A DNA stretch of 64,000 nt, from assembly GCA_965205365.1 (NCBI GenBank), contig CBDBGT010000007.1, positions 4,858-68,857 on the forward strand, given 5' to 3'. How positions within the stretch are numbered: position 1 is the stretch's first letter; each line of letters opens with the position of its first letter. A program made the translations under genes and the position numbers. This document shows positions 26,212-36,362 of the stretch, piece by piece. This DNA comes from JALZUR01 sp965205365. GTDB taxonomy: Bacteria; Bdellovibrionota; Bdellovibrionia; Bdellovibrionales; UBA1609. The notes beneath the pieces were generated by a model. That model made no database searches. It saw nothing but the letters and a program-made list of their open reading frames with translations, and had not been told where the DNA came from.

Positions 26212-27889
26212 TGGATAGTTGGGACCTGAGAGAAAAATTAATTATTTAAAATTCAGTTTAACTTTTGAAATCCACTTTATTTAAACAATATCAGGGGCTT
26301 AAAAAGGAAAACACATGAAAAACAATAACCTCAATAAAACTTATAATGAAAACTTTAAACTCAACGCTGTGAAAAAATTACTCGCTGACAAAAAAGGACT
26401 CACTTACACCGCTAGTAAACTTAACATTGCCTCTTCAACCCTCTATGGATGGAAGAAAAAAATGCTAATTTAAATTCTATGACCCACAGCAACAGCAATA
26501 AAAAACTCTCTCTTGAAGACAAACTTAACTTTATTAAAAAAACTCAATCTTTAAATGAAAACGAACTTGGAAAATTTCTTAGAGAAAATGGACTTAACTC
26601 TTCAGACCTTATTAATTTTGAAAAAGAATTACTTGGACAAAATCCTGTTGGAAGACCTTCACTTGATCCTGAAATTAAAACTTTAAGGAAAGATAAAATA
26701 AACTTAGAAAGATCTTTAAATCGAGCTGAAAAAGCTCTAGCTGAACAGTCTGCTAGAATCATCTTGTTAAAAAAAAGCCACGAGATCTGGGGGGTCAAAG
26801 AGGACGAAGATTAAGTCCTGATGACAAAGAAGTTTGTCTTGAATTAATTAACACCTCTTCTAAAAATGGCTGTAGACTTAAACTTGCCTGCAGCGATTTA
26901 GAAATTGATATTAAAACTTTCAACCGCTGGAAACTTTCTTTAACTGATAAAAGAAAAGGACCCTTATCGCCTCCAAAAAATAAATTAAGTGATAAAGAAA
27001 AAGATGAGATCATTAACACCTGTACTTTAAAAAAGTATGTTGATGACTCTCCTCATGTGATAGTTTCAAAACTTGCAGATGATGGAGTTTATTTAGCAAG
27101 TGAATCAAGTTTTTATAAAGTTTTAAAAGAGAATAAACTTTTAGTTCATAGAGGAAGAACAAAACCAAAAACTAAACAAAAGCCAAAAGGAATGACTGCA
27201 ACGGAAGTGAATCAAGTTTATTCTTGGGATATTACTTATTTAAAAACTTCGGTGCGGGGTCGGTTTTATTATTTATATATGTTTATGGATGTGTTTAGTA
27301 GAAAGATTGTAGGTTATAAAGTACACGTTAGAGAAAGTATGGATTTATCATCAGAGTTAATTAAAAAGATTTGTGAGAGAGAAAAAATAAAAAGAAATGA
27401 GCTAGTATTACATTCAGATAATGGCGGCTCAATGAAGGGAGCAACGATGCTAGCAACACTTGATTGGTTGGGAGTTTCAAGTTCATTTAGTAGGCCGAGT
27501 GTAAGTAATGACAATGCCTATTCAGAAAGTTTATTTAAGACGTTAAAGTATGTGCCGGATTATCCAGAGTTTTTTAAAAGCATAGGTGATGCAAGAGACT
27601 GGGTTGATAGTTTTGTTAATTGGTACAATGAAGAGCATCGTCACAGTGGAATAAAGTTTGTGACGCCATCAGAGCGTCATTTAGGAAAAGATAAAGAGAT
27701 ATTAGAAAAGCGTAAGGAAGTTTATGAAGCAGCAAGAAGGTTAAAGCCAGAGCGCTGGAGTGGCAGAGGAATTAGGAATTGGGAGCGAGAGAATGTGGTG
27801 TATTTAAATTGTTTGCCAAGTGAAAAAGTAGTTGTTATGAAGAATGTGGTTTAACTGAATTAAATTTCCCTTCAGGTCCCAACTATCCA
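26212..27889 (+). mobile_element. IS3-family insertion sequence nested in IS1634
   Basis: Inverted ends start TGGATAGTTGGGACCTGA and are similar for about 30 bp. The shared sequence extends 4 bases further out (TTTT/AAAA), so the exact boundary is uncertain. No clean target duplication is visible; TTTCC occurs on both sides a few bases out. It carries overlapping transposase frames A and B. Confidence 0.82.
26315..27854 (+). CDS. IS3-family transposase OrfA/OrfB with two frame changes
   Basis: OrfA starts at the ATG at 26315 (AAGGA upstream) and has a helix-turn-helix ending TLYGW. It reaches a run of seven A (26456-26462), where the frame must shift by -1 to continue as NANLNSMTHS and on to 26814. 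Near its end the sequence TTA-AAA-AAA-AGC holds the heptamer A-AAA-AAA (26769-26775), the usual -1 frameshift signal that makes the OrfAB fusion. OrfB then runs to 27854 with WDITYLKT, HSDNGGS and AYSESLFKTLKY (the DDE triad) and NWYNEEHRHSGI. The first shift is not typical and may be a mutation. Confidence 0.8.
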
Positions 27890-28051
27890 AAAATTTTCCG
27901 CTTTAATCCTGACAAGGTATTTAAATTCAATGATCTTGTATATTCCCATTGTGTAAAAAGAATTGAAACAGGGGGAGTTAAATGTGAGGCGCATATTTTT
28001 TTAGATAAGTTACTCCGGTCAAGACAAGAGATCACATTTATGAATAAAATA

Positions 28052-29071
28052 ACCCGAGTTCGAACTTTCTAAACCTACTGAAGCAGCCTTTCTTCAAGTA
28101 CTTGAAGTCTAATAGAGGGTTTTCTTGGACGCAAACAGTACGCCGTTAGTGCCGAAAGTAAATTTACCACAAAGTTTTTTGGGCTTCGGTGTCTTGAGTG
28201 TTCAAGATGAAATTCCTCCTTTAAAATCCCAAAAGCAGTTTCAACAATGTACCTTTTCCTCAGGAGTAGTTTATCAAAAAGAGGAACAAACTTATTTTTC
28301 ATATTGGATTTAAGATTTGTTATGACTTGAACCCCTTTACTCATCAATTTTTCAAATAGCTTTTGGGATATATATCCTTTGTCTCCAAACAATTTTCCAA
28401 AAATATTCTCAGCTAAACCCTCTACAGGCTTTGTATCATGAACATTTCCTGGGGTTATGGTAAAACTTAAGAGCTCCCCTTTGTGAGAAATTACTATGTG
28501 AACTTTAAAACCAAAGAACCAGCCCATTGTTGATTTCCCACGTTTTGCAAGTCCTTTAAAGGTTTTGTGACGACCGATTCTTTTGTTATTACAAACAACA
28601 ATGGGACTGGAGTCTACAACAGATATTCCTGTGCAAATATTTGATTGCATAAGTGAGTGTAAAAAAATAAGAATTTGAGGTGCTGAAGATTTTTTAAGTT
28701 CTACAAACCTATTGTAGGACAAGAGTTTTGGGAAATAAGGTTTTAGAAATTTTTGAACATAACCTGTATAGAAAGCTTTAAAATTTCTGAAGCCGGAAAA
28801 TTGGAATAATAAACAGATGGTGATGACTTCAGACTCAGATAACGCAGATGGAAAACCTCTCTTTCTTTTGCTGGGTATGAGTTTGGACTGTTCTTTGTTT
28901 AACCCTAAAATAAAGTCGTCAACAAGAGTAAAAACTTCTATAATTTGATTTTCTTCGATCATTCCCGGCTCCTTTTTGCAGATCAGTAAAAAACAACTAA
29001 ATCTTACAAAAGGCTGGGATGATCTTTTATTTATCCAGCACTTAGGTCCTGAAAAAAGTTCGAACTCGGGT
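28052..29071 (-). mobile_element. IS982-family insertion sequence, type B, nested in IS1634
   Basis: A 1,020-bp element with ends ACCCGAGTTCGAACTTT and its complement (the inner bases diverge). It is flanked by a 7-bp direct repeat TAAAATA (28045-28051, 29072-29078). It is a different IS982 type from the 1,057-bp element elsewhere in the window. The relic at 14.4 kb belongs to this type. Confidence 0.9.
28075..28962 (-). CDS. IS982-family transposase (type B)
   Basis: A 295-residue intact transposase. Blocks include LVDDFILGL, SVVDSSPIVVCNNKRIGRHK, GKSTMGWFFGFKVH, TPGNVHDTKPV, FGDKGYIS, IVETAFGILKEE and HLEHSRHRSPKNF. It shares only part of its sequence with the type A transposase. The ATG at 28962 has GGAG upstream. 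It may still be mobile. Confidence 0.92.
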   Translation of the reverse strand: MIEENQIIEVFTLVDDFILGLNKEQSKLIPSKRKRGFPSALSESEVITICLLFQFSGFRNFKAFYTGYVQKFLKPYFPKLLSYNRFVELKKSSAPQILIFLHSLMQSNICTGISVVDSSPIVVCNNKRIGRHKTFKGLAKRGKSTMGWFFGFKVHIVISHKGELLSFTITPGNVHDTKPVEGLAENIFGKLFGDKGYISQKLFEKLMSKGVQVITNLKSNMKNKFVPLFDKLLLRKRYIVETAFGILKEEFHLEHSRHRSPKNFVVNLLSALTAYCLRPRKPSIRLQVLEERLLQ

Positions 29072-31332
29072 TAAAATATTTGAAATTGAGGAGAATTTTG
29101 AGAAGAGGAATTTTAAAGATCAAGAGGAGGCTGTCTCTTTTTTTGAAGGTGGGCTTAGTTCAAAAAAGAAATTTTTTAAAATTTCCTTGCGAACGATTAA
29201 ATTGGAGAGGCAAAATGAGGAGATCAATAAAGAATGTGAACGATTTGGGTTTATGATTCTTCTATCTAACGAGACAGGTATGACAGCAAAAGAAACTTTG
29301 GGTTTATATAGAAGCAAAGATAGAGTTGAAAAAGTATTTTACTCTTTAAAACATGATATAAATGAATCTCGTAACAGAGTGCATACACTGGAGAATGTTA
29401 GAGGGAGTATGTTTATAAGTTTTATAGCTTTGATTTTAATATCGTTAATTGACCACACAATGAGAGATAAAAACCTTTATAAAAAAATGAGTAAAATAGA
29501 ATTATATAAAATACTTGAAAGACTGAAGGTTTATAAGCTGGCAAATAATCAAAAAGTTTTAGGTGAAATATCGAAGAAGCAAAAGGATATATTTTTAGCT
29601 TTTAAGATGGCTTCACCCACAAAAATCCCCGGCCATTAGTCCTGGAAACATAGTTCAAAAATTAGGGAATTCAGGTATATATTGTCGTGTAAGTACAGAA
29701 GAGCAAGCTAGAAATAAAGAAGGCTCTATTACTTCACAAATTCAAAGACTCAATATGAAAGTTGAGGAAAAAAACCGCTATGATAACGATAAATGGGGAA
29801 AGGTTGTTAGCATCTATAAAGATGAAGCCTATTCTGGAAAAAACACCGACCGCCCTGAGTTTCAAAGAATGATAGCTGATGTTAAAGCAAAGAAAATAAA
29901 TACAGTTTTAGTAACTGAGCTTTCAAGATTAAGCCGTTCAGTTACAGACTTTTTACATTTTATAAAAGAGCTTGAAGATTACGGCTGTGACTTTATTTGT
30001 CTGCAATATGATTTTGATACAACTAGCCCTGCCGGAAAAGTTTTTATGACCATCATTATGGCATTGGCCCAATTTGAAAGAGAGCTAACTGCTGAAAGAA
30101 TTAAGAACAACTTCCACGCTCGTGCCCTTCGTGGTTTATCAAATGGTGGAACCCCATTTCTTGGGTATGACAAAGACCCTGTAAATTCTGGCCAGCTACT
30201 ACTAAATAAAGATGAATCATTAATTGTTAAAGAAATTTATGATTACTTTATAGAAATTGGAAAAATATCAGAAGTCGTTAAACTTTTAACTAAAAAAGGT
30301 ATTAGAAATAAGGGTTGGATAGCTAAAGATGGTAAGCCTAGAGGAAATAAGACATTTACTCACGATTCCGTTTGGAGAATTTTGACTAATACTGCCTATA
30401 TTGGAAAAAGAGAAATTAATAAGGCTAATAAAGATGCTGATCCAAAAGAGCTTAAATTTGAAGAGCGTTATCAACAAGTTGATGCTAGTTGGAAACCAAT
30501 TTTAGATGAATCAACCTTTAGTGATGTTCAAAAGAAATTACAATTGAATAAGAAAGTAAAAACTGCACCAAAGCATGACTATATCCTTTCAGGTCTTCTT
30601 GTTTGTGATGAATGTGGAAAAGCACTATTTGGACAATCTGCAAATGGTCGAGGTGGAAAACACTATTACTACGGTCACAAGGGAAAAAGCACTTGTAAAA
30701 TGAAGCGATATTCAGCTTCTCAGCTAGAATCTGTTATTAAAAAGCAAATGTTTTCATTTTTAAATAACAAGTCTATGAATGAGCAATTCAAAGAAGCTGT
30801 TGCAGAATTAAGTCTATCTAGGCCTCAAACAAATAAGGCCCTATTAGAATTAAAATCCAAAGAGATCAAAGAGCTAAAATCAGAGATTGATCGTCTTATG
30901 AATTTGATTACCAGTAATGAGCTGGCCACCGGACTTGATGCCATTTTAGAAAGAATGGGAAATAATGAAAAACATGTAAAAGTCTTAGAAACTGAGCGTG
31001 AAAGCTTGGAGCAAAAGGCATTAATGGAAACTGAAAATAATGTTGATGAGGATTTTATCCTGAAAGGGATTAAGAAGCTCAGAAGTGAGCGGTTTAGAAA
31101 ATCGAATTTAGCTAGTAAAAGGGACATTACTAGAAGCGTTATCAAGTCAGTGCATATTCACCCTGATAACGTAATCAAGATTGATTTTTGGGGTTCTGAT
31201 GAGCAATCGGAACCTCTTAGAGAAGCTTCACGCAGACAAAAGGGGGTTGTGCTCCCTTTTCGTAAGCTTGGAAGGCCATTAGAGGCATCATTTAGCATGG
31301 GTAGTTCTAATGGAGAAAAGTATTCTGAAATA

Positions 31333-31383
31333 AAAAAAGCCGTTGGAATGGGAACTTACGTTCTCGATTCTAACGGCTTTTTT
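31333..31383. terminator. Bidirectional terminator hairpin inside the recombinase frame
   Basis: A 12-bp perfect arm (AAAAAAGCCGTT/AACGGCTTTTTT) continues inward with further pairs (GAAT/GATTC, GAAC/GTTC). A-rich and T-rich ends on the two sides suit termination in both directions. It lies about 65 bp from the 3' end of tRNA-Ala and would serve both that tRNA (leftward) and the recombinase gene (rightward). Confidence 0.75.
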
Positions 31384-31447
31384 AATGATCTAAATAATGT
31401 TTCCACTTCGGCAGTCTGTCGAACCGTGGTTCGTGCAGTATTAGAAG

Positions 31448-31523
<76 letters not shown>

Positions 31524-31600
31524 CCAAAAAAATGAAAAAATCCAAGCTGCCTAAAATTCTATTTTACGTCAAGGGTATTTTAACAAAAGCCTAGAATATA

Positions 31601-32086
31601 TTAAGCCACTGCCGAGTTTGGGAGCAATTTAGTAAGCCAAAGCTTCTCATTTGTTAAATCAAATCCCACTGCCTCAGCGCCATGAAGTATTGCAAAATAC
31701 ATTCTTCTTAACGCTCTAATTTCAGCAACTTCTTCTTGATTAAATTCAGAAAAAGCCTCTATTATACTCAATAAATCTGGTGTTGTAACAACGTTGGGCA
31801 CTCTCTTTGAATCAATACCTTCAAACATGGCAGGCTTAAAACCCACTAATGATTCAGTTAACAAAATCTTTGAACCAGAAAAAAAATTTAATTGTAAAAA
31901 AGGCTTACCTGTAGAGTCTTCTCTTTCTAAAATTTCTTCTATACCATATCTTTTAATTTCTAAACTTTTACCATCAACACCTTGAGTAAGTTTAAGTGTA
32001 TCATCCCCTAGAAAACTAAGTTTTAACCCCGGTTTATTATTTAAAAACTTATCAATTATTTTAAAAATATCTTGTGTTTTTTCCAT
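31601..32086 (-). CDS. Conserved-looking cytoplasmic protein, unknown function
   Basis: A 161-residue acidic protein with no signal peptide or membrane span. It begins MEKTQDIFKIIDKFL and has an alpha/beta pattern with LKLSFLGDDTLKL and FLQLNFFSGSKILLT. The helical C-terminal half has EFNQEEVAEIRALRRMYFAI. I recognise no family. It stands between tRNA-Ala and a divergent cupin gene and looks intact. Confidence 0.55.
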   Translation of the reverse strand: MEKTQDIFKIIDKFLNNKPGLKLSFLGDDTLKLTQGVDGKSLEIKRYGIEEILEREDSTGKPFLQLNFFSGSKILLTESLVGFKPAMFEGIDSKRVPNVVTTPDLLSIIEAFSEFNQEEVAEIRALRRMYFAILHGAEAVGFDLTNEKLWLTKLLPNSAVA

Positions 32087-32306
32087 ATAACATACATATC
32101 GTAATCTCTTTACAAATAGATAACCTGTCTTTTAAAAACCTCGAATGAGGTCTTGTATAATGATGAGTCAATATACCCTCTCACCGCCTATACTGACTTA
32201 TTTTGAGATATTTCTTAGATTAAGTGTTTTTATTTTATAAAGTCTGTGACTTTTCATAAATAATCCATTAATAATTAAAATACATGGGAGTTAAAAACGT
32301 TTTAAA

Positions 32307-32615
32307 ATGATAATTCAAAAATGGCAGGCCCCAATAATACCAGACATAAATCAAGTAAAGAAAATGTTTCTACTAGAAGGACTTCAAGCTTTTTCAGAAT
32401 ATCTACCTGAAAACACTGAAATTAAAAATCGTATATTTCCATTTGATGAGGTAAGAGTCATTGTATCTGGAGAGTTAATTTTAGAAATTGTTAGAAACAG
32501 AGTTCTTTTAAGAGAAGGTGATCATGTTATGATCCCTTCCAACACAACTCACTCTATCTCCACGCATAAAGGCTCCTCAAAGAGCCTTTATGCTAGAAAA
32601 GTTTTCTCATCTTAA
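32307..32615 (+). CDS. Small cupin-domain protein
   Basis: A 102-residue single-domain protein. The cupin pattern is visible as FPFDEVRVIVSGELILEI (first motif region, with Glu and strand pattern) and LLREGDHVMIPSNTTHSIST (second motif G-x5-P-x4-H). It probably binds a metal through these residues, though the first motif lacks the usual paired histidines. The substrate is unknown. A perfect 11-bp inverted repeat lies in its last codons. IS1595 inserted 7 bp after the stop. Confidence 0.7.
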   Translation: MIIQKWQAPIIPDINQVKKMFLLEGLQAFSEYLPENTEIKNRIFPFDEVRVIVSGELILEIVRNRVLLREGDHVMIPSNTTHSISTHKGSSKSLYARKVFSS

Positions 32616-32622
32616 AAAACTT

Positions 32623-33376
32623 GGTTCATGACACTTTAAGAGGTTTATTTCGTACAATCTCTAACAATAATCTATAGAGGTCTTCCATTTCTGTGATTGA
32701 ACCTAAACTCACACTCCTTTAAATGCAAATAAAAAGTGTTCTTATGCATTCCTCTGAACTTAGAAAGTCTTACTTTGGCTAAGCCCCAAAAATTTTCAAT
32801 TCCATTAATATGGTTTTTAACTTTTCCTTCAGCTTTTGAAAATTCATTTTTTCCATGATGAACTCTATAGTGTTTTTTATAACCCATATCCACAAGACCA
32901 TCATACGTCCTAAAGCCATCTGTATAAACTGTAGACTCCTTGCTTATTTTAGCCCGTATTAGAGGGAGAATCTCGTTTTTAGAGCAGTTTTTAATAATTT
33001 GAGTATACAACCTTACCATTTCTTTTTTTAAGCCCAAAGACAATGGTTTTACCTCTAGCTCATCTTCCGCGAAGACCTCTAACTCTCCTTGCTCCAAAAT
33101 AACTTTCATCCAGTTTTATTTCTCCAGAATCAAAAACAGATTCTTTTTCACAAGCTTCAGCTATTCTAACTCTTAGATTTTTTAGAATTCGATTGATACA
33201 GTTTCGGCTTAGTCCGGAGAAAGAGGAAATTTGTCCAGCAGTTAAATCACCTGCAAAAAGCTTGATAATCTCCCTGAATTTAGCCTCTGAAATTCTTGAA
33301 CGGATACAATACTTGTTTTTCACTGTCATAACAATAAGTTAACTCCCTTAAAGGTCAACTTAAAGTGTCATGAACC
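32623..33376 (-). mobile_element. IS1595-family (ISXO2-like) insertion sequence, inactive
   Basis: A 754-bp element with 18-bp inverted repeats (GGTTCATGACACTTTAAG and complement). The flanking 8-bp repeat is AAAAACTT on the left and TAAAACTT on the right, one mismatch from perfect, consistent with an older insertion. The transposase is broken. Confidence 0.85.
32672..33329 (-). pseudogene. ISXO2-like transposase with a stop and a frameshift
   Basis: The frame starts at 33329 (ISEAKFREIIKLFAGDL, LDESYFGARRVRGLRGR). It meets TGA where GGA (Gly) is expected in the GRGARGKT stretch. It continues ARGKTIVFGLKKRNGKV and then needs a one-base shift to read YTQIIKNCSKNEIL, VYTDGFRTYDGL, HHGKNEFSKAEG and HINGIENFWGLAKVRLSKFR. 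The DDE/N residues are present across the pieces, but no complete protein can be made. Confidence 0.82.
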
Positions 33377-33391
33377 TAAAACTTTATAAAA

Positions 33392-35164
33392 CTATAATCT
33401 ATTAATACCAGAACCTGAAGGGGCTGGTCTTGACCTTGGACCCACATTGTTATTTCGGTAAGCATCTCTCTCATAGTATCTATCATAGTATCTATTACTA
33501 GATCCAGAACTAAGGTGTGCATCTATATGAAAACCACCTGTTAAAGTAGAAAGGTCAAAGGGCGGAAGCACTCCTGAGGCTCTTCCCTCAACATTAAAAC
33601 CTCTATTGCTCCCAGCGTAACCTGGTGCTGGACCTAAAGCTGAAATTCCAGCCCGATACTGCTCAGTTAAAGCATCATAGGATTGGGCATATGTATACTG
33701 GCGAGCCAATGCCTCATGGCGAGCCCGCAGGTTGGCTAATTGCCGATCTTGCTCAGCCTGGAGCCTCGCTAAGCGCTGCTGATTTTGTGCTATTTCAGCC
33801 CTAATTTGCCCAGCACTTAAGCCAGCACCATTTGAACCATTATTGTTATTATAAATAATTTGTCCATTTGGACCAATAGTATAACCTGAGTTTGTATTAG
33901 CCCCCACTCTAGAGCCATTAACATCAGCCCCAAGAATATCTCCTAAAGCTCCAGGTAAAATTCTTGTGTCCTCTAAGTGGCCATGAGCGTCTACTCTTGA
34001 ACTAACCGATCGACCTCCAAACAAAGCACTCCCTGAGCAACCAAATGCACCCGTTGAAAGTCCAACGTCTATAATCGTTGGTATACCCTCAATCAACACT
34101 GTTGCAAGCACAGTACCACTTCGATCTGACATTCCTGAAGTTGGGTAACCTTTTGCATTGTTGTCTGGGTGAATAACCTTTTTATAGTACTTATATGCGT
34201 CCCGTTCACTTTTACTAGCAAAGTAAGCTCCAAGACCTACCAAACCACCAACAATTCCCATTGGACTATACTTCTCAAACCATGACCTATTGTCAGTCTT
34301 GCAGTCTGCACAGACCGACTCTTCAAGATTCTCAGCAGCAATTTCAGTAGTTTCTTCAAGTTCGTCTTCTAAATCAGCAATTTTATCTTCTAAATCAGCA
34401 ATTAAAGCTTCGCTACTTAAACAAAAGGAATACCTTCCACTAGGATAAACACTTGACACCCTAAGACACCTACGACAATGCCTTCTATCACTCATATTAA
34501 AATATAATGCCCCACTACTATCCTTTTCTCCCTCTTTTATTTTACAAAGTTCAACATCAACAGAACCACTAAGTCCTGCATATGTTGGACAACTTGAAAC
34601 AAAAGTTGGGGCTGGTGTTTCAGGAGCAACTACACCATTGCCTGATCCTGAAGAACCCGCCCCACCACCGCCAAGCTCACCACTAGAGTCAACACTGTCA
34701 TCATCTTGAGAAGTGTCTACAAGATCACTGCCTGTACCAGATCCACCTGCAATGGTTCTTATTTTAGCTACATTTCCTACTGAAGTAGGAATTTTTTCCC
34801 AATTGTTTATATTGGCCCAGTAATTATATATTCCTACATTTGTAATCTGAGGAGTACACGCTCCACCACCGGCCATATGATCTGTATAATCTTTAATATC
34901 CTCACCACTAAGTCCACCTACAAAAAGCTCAAGGTTTTCTTTACATTTTCTACAATGGGACCTTCTTCTTTTATTTTCTAATTTTGCTTTTTCGCTTTTT
35001 ATTACCTTTAATCTCGCTTCAACATCAATAACAGATTGAGGTTTGTACTTCCTTAAAGAACTAGCGTTGTAGGCACAATAGTCATCAGGCAACCCTGATC
35101 CAGGGTGGTCTGCCCATGACGGGAAAACCATGAGTATAGAAAGAATAAATGTTAGAATTCGCAA
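33392..35164 (-). CDS. Large exported Cys-rich, low-complexity protein
   Basis: A 590-residue product with a signal peptide (MRILTFILSILMVFPSWA, cleavage after SWA). Three CxxC pairs (CRKCKEN, CRRCLRV, CADCKTD) could bind metal or form disulfides. A Gly/Ser-rich linker lies near 150-170 and two acidic heptad-like segments (DLEDKIADLEDELEETTE) predict a coiled coil at about 255-275. Next come a short hydrophobic segment (MGIVGGLVGLGAYFAS) and a Gln/Arg/Ala-rich coiled coil (QQRLARLQAEQDRQLANLRA). The C-terminus is Tyr/Arg/Ser-rich. I know no family; a cell-envelope role is likely. Confidence 0.65.
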   Translation of the reverse strand: MRILTFILSILMVFPSWADHPGSGLPDDYCAYNASSLRKYKPQSVIDVEARLKVIKSEKAKLENKRRRSHCRKCKENLELFVGGLSGEDIKDYTDHMAGGGACTPQITNVGIYNYWANINNWEKIPTSVGNVAKIRTIAGGSGTGSDLVDTSQDDDSVDSSGELGGGGAGSSGSGNGVVAPETPAPTFVSSCPTYAGLSGSVDVELCKIKEGEKDSSGALYFNMSDRRHCRRCLRVSSVYPSGRYSFCLSSEALIADLEDKIADLEDELEETTEIAAENLEESVCADCKTDNRSWFEKYSPMGIVGGLVGLGAYFASKSERDAYKYYKKVIHPDNNAKGYPTSGMSDRSGTVLATVLIEGIPTIIDVGLSTGAFGCSGSALFGGRSVSSRVDAHGHLEDTRILPGALGDILGADVNGSRVGANTNSGYTIGPNGQIIYNNNNGSNGAGLSAGQIRAEIAQNQQRLARLQAEQDRQLANLRARHEALARQYTYAQSYDALTEQYRAGISALGPAPGYAGSNRGFNVEGRASGVLPPFDLSTLTGGFHIDAHLSSGSSNRYYDRYYERDAYRNNNVGPRSRPAPSGSGINRL

Positions 35165-35311
35165 GGGGCTCCTCCCTGTAAAATTATTAATATTATAACC
35201 AACATCGGCAAAAGCATTTAAAAACTTTACACATTAAAGCACTTAGTCCAGATAAAACACGACTAATGACCATGGTTGAAGAGAAAATAATTGCTGATAG
35301 TATCTTTTACC

Positions 35312-36310
35312 ATGGCCCCAAGCTTGCTTTATATTGATGATGAAAGTGAAAACTTAAAAGTATTTCAACGCTTATTTAAAAAGAATTTTAAAATACATAC
35401 AGCCTTAAGTGGAGAAGAGGGCTTGGGTCTTTTTGAAAAGCACCCTGAAATATCACTACTAGTCAGTGATCAGCGTATGCCTCAAATGAGTGGTGTTGAT
35501 TTTTTAAACGCTTGCAAGCAAATAAACCCTCACTCTATAAGAATTTTAATTACCGGTTATGCAGACTTAGAATCTACAATCAATGCCATAAATGAGGCTG
35601 AAATTTATAGATTTATAAAAAAACCCTGGGAAAAATTAGATTTATTACAAACATTAAACCAAGCACAAAAACGCTTTGAGCTTGAAAAGCAAGTCCGAAG
35701 CCTTGATGAGCTTAAAAACAAGTTCATGATGCTTGTTAACCATGAATTAAAAACACCTCTTACAATTCAGCGCTCTTATTTAGAGTTTTTAGAAAAAAGT
35801 TCTTTAAATAAAGAGCAGTCTTTATATTTAAAAAAATCTCTTTCTGGCTCAACTAGACTTGAGACTCTAATTTCTGAAATACTATATTTTTTAGAGATAC
35901 AAAAAGAAAACCTACTTGATGCTCAAGAAACTTTTAAATTAAGTGAAGTCACAGGACTTCAAGATTTAGTGGGAATTTTTATTAAAACAAATAAAATCCA
36001 CTTTTCTAACGCCATAAAAAGATTAATTGAAAATGCACAGGCTCACAAAATCACAGATTCCACCGTAACTGTTAAACAAGCCGCTAACAGCCTCATTATC
36101 CAAAATTCTATAGAAAAAACCCCAGATTTAGAATTGATTGTAAAACCTTTTGAAATCAATGAGAACGCTTTTAATCACACAAAGGGGTTAGGCTTAGGGC
36201 TGTCCATAGCCTCACTAATTCTTAGTAAACTTGGTTTTCCAGTACATATCCAATGTGACAACAGTCTTTTTAAAGTTGCTGTGAACTTATCCGAAAACCA
36301 ACCCTCATAA
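35312..36310 (+). CDS. REC-domain histidine kinase without membrane anchor
   Basis: A 332-residue signalling protein with an unusual order: response-regulator domain first, kinase second. REC shows YIDDESE, the phospho-acceptor in VSDQRMPQMSG, TGYAD and KPW (about 5-120). HisKA follows with VNHELKTPL (His about 150). The ATPase region is short, with an N-box IENAQAHK and GLGLGLSIASLIL. I chose the ATG at 35312 (MAPSLLYID); a TTG seven codons earlier is less likely. It is probably a soluble phosphorelay hub. No partner is adjacent. Confidence 0.8.
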   Translation: MAPSLLYIDDESENLKVFQRLFKKNFKIHTALSGEEGLGLFEKHPEISLLVSDQRMPQMSGVDFLNACKQINPHSIRILITGYADLESTINAINEAEIYRFIKKPWEKLDLLQTLNQAQKRFELEKQVRSLDELKNKFMMLVNHELKTPLTIQRSYLEFLEKSSLNKEQSLYLKKSLSGSTRLETLISEILYFLEIQKENLLDAQETFKLSEVTGLQDLVGIFIKTNKIHFSNAIKRLIENAQAHKITDSTVTVKQAANSLIIQNSIEKTPDLELIVKPFEINENAFNHTKGLGLGLSIASLILSKLGFPVHIQCDNSLFKVAVNLSENQPS

Positions 36311-36362
36311 GCAACTCTAAATCCTTTTAAATCTACATCAGCTTTGCATTTATACTTTATAG

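Larger units (their letters stand above)
25334..29639 (+). pseudogene. IS1634-type transposase, cut into three pieces
   Basis: The first piece (to about 26211) has ENRGGQIYIHEIESYWC, VMFDITSLSSYG, PLAYRIYPGSITDVTTL and FIMDKGFYSQQN, the first two parts of an IS4-superfamily DDE core. The second (about 27890-28051) reads RFNPDKVFKFNDLVY. The third (from about 29079) ends the core with LYRSKDRVEKVFYSLKHDIN and SMFISFIALILISL. The IS982-B break restores in frame (MNKI-FEIEENF) after removal of one 7-bp copy. The IS3 break does not restore cleanly. The gene is dead. Confidence 0.82.
25215..29675 (+). mobile_element. IS1634-type insertion sequence containing two further IS
   Basis: The ends are perfect 27-bp inverted repeats (25215-25241 and 29649-29675) beginning CCTGAATTCCCTAATTTTTG. 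They are flanked by a 6-bp direct repeat TATATA (25209-25214, 29676-29681). Subtracting the two nested elements leaves about 1.75 kb, a normal length for this family. It inserted between codons 7 and 8 of the serine recombinase. Confidence 0.88.
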
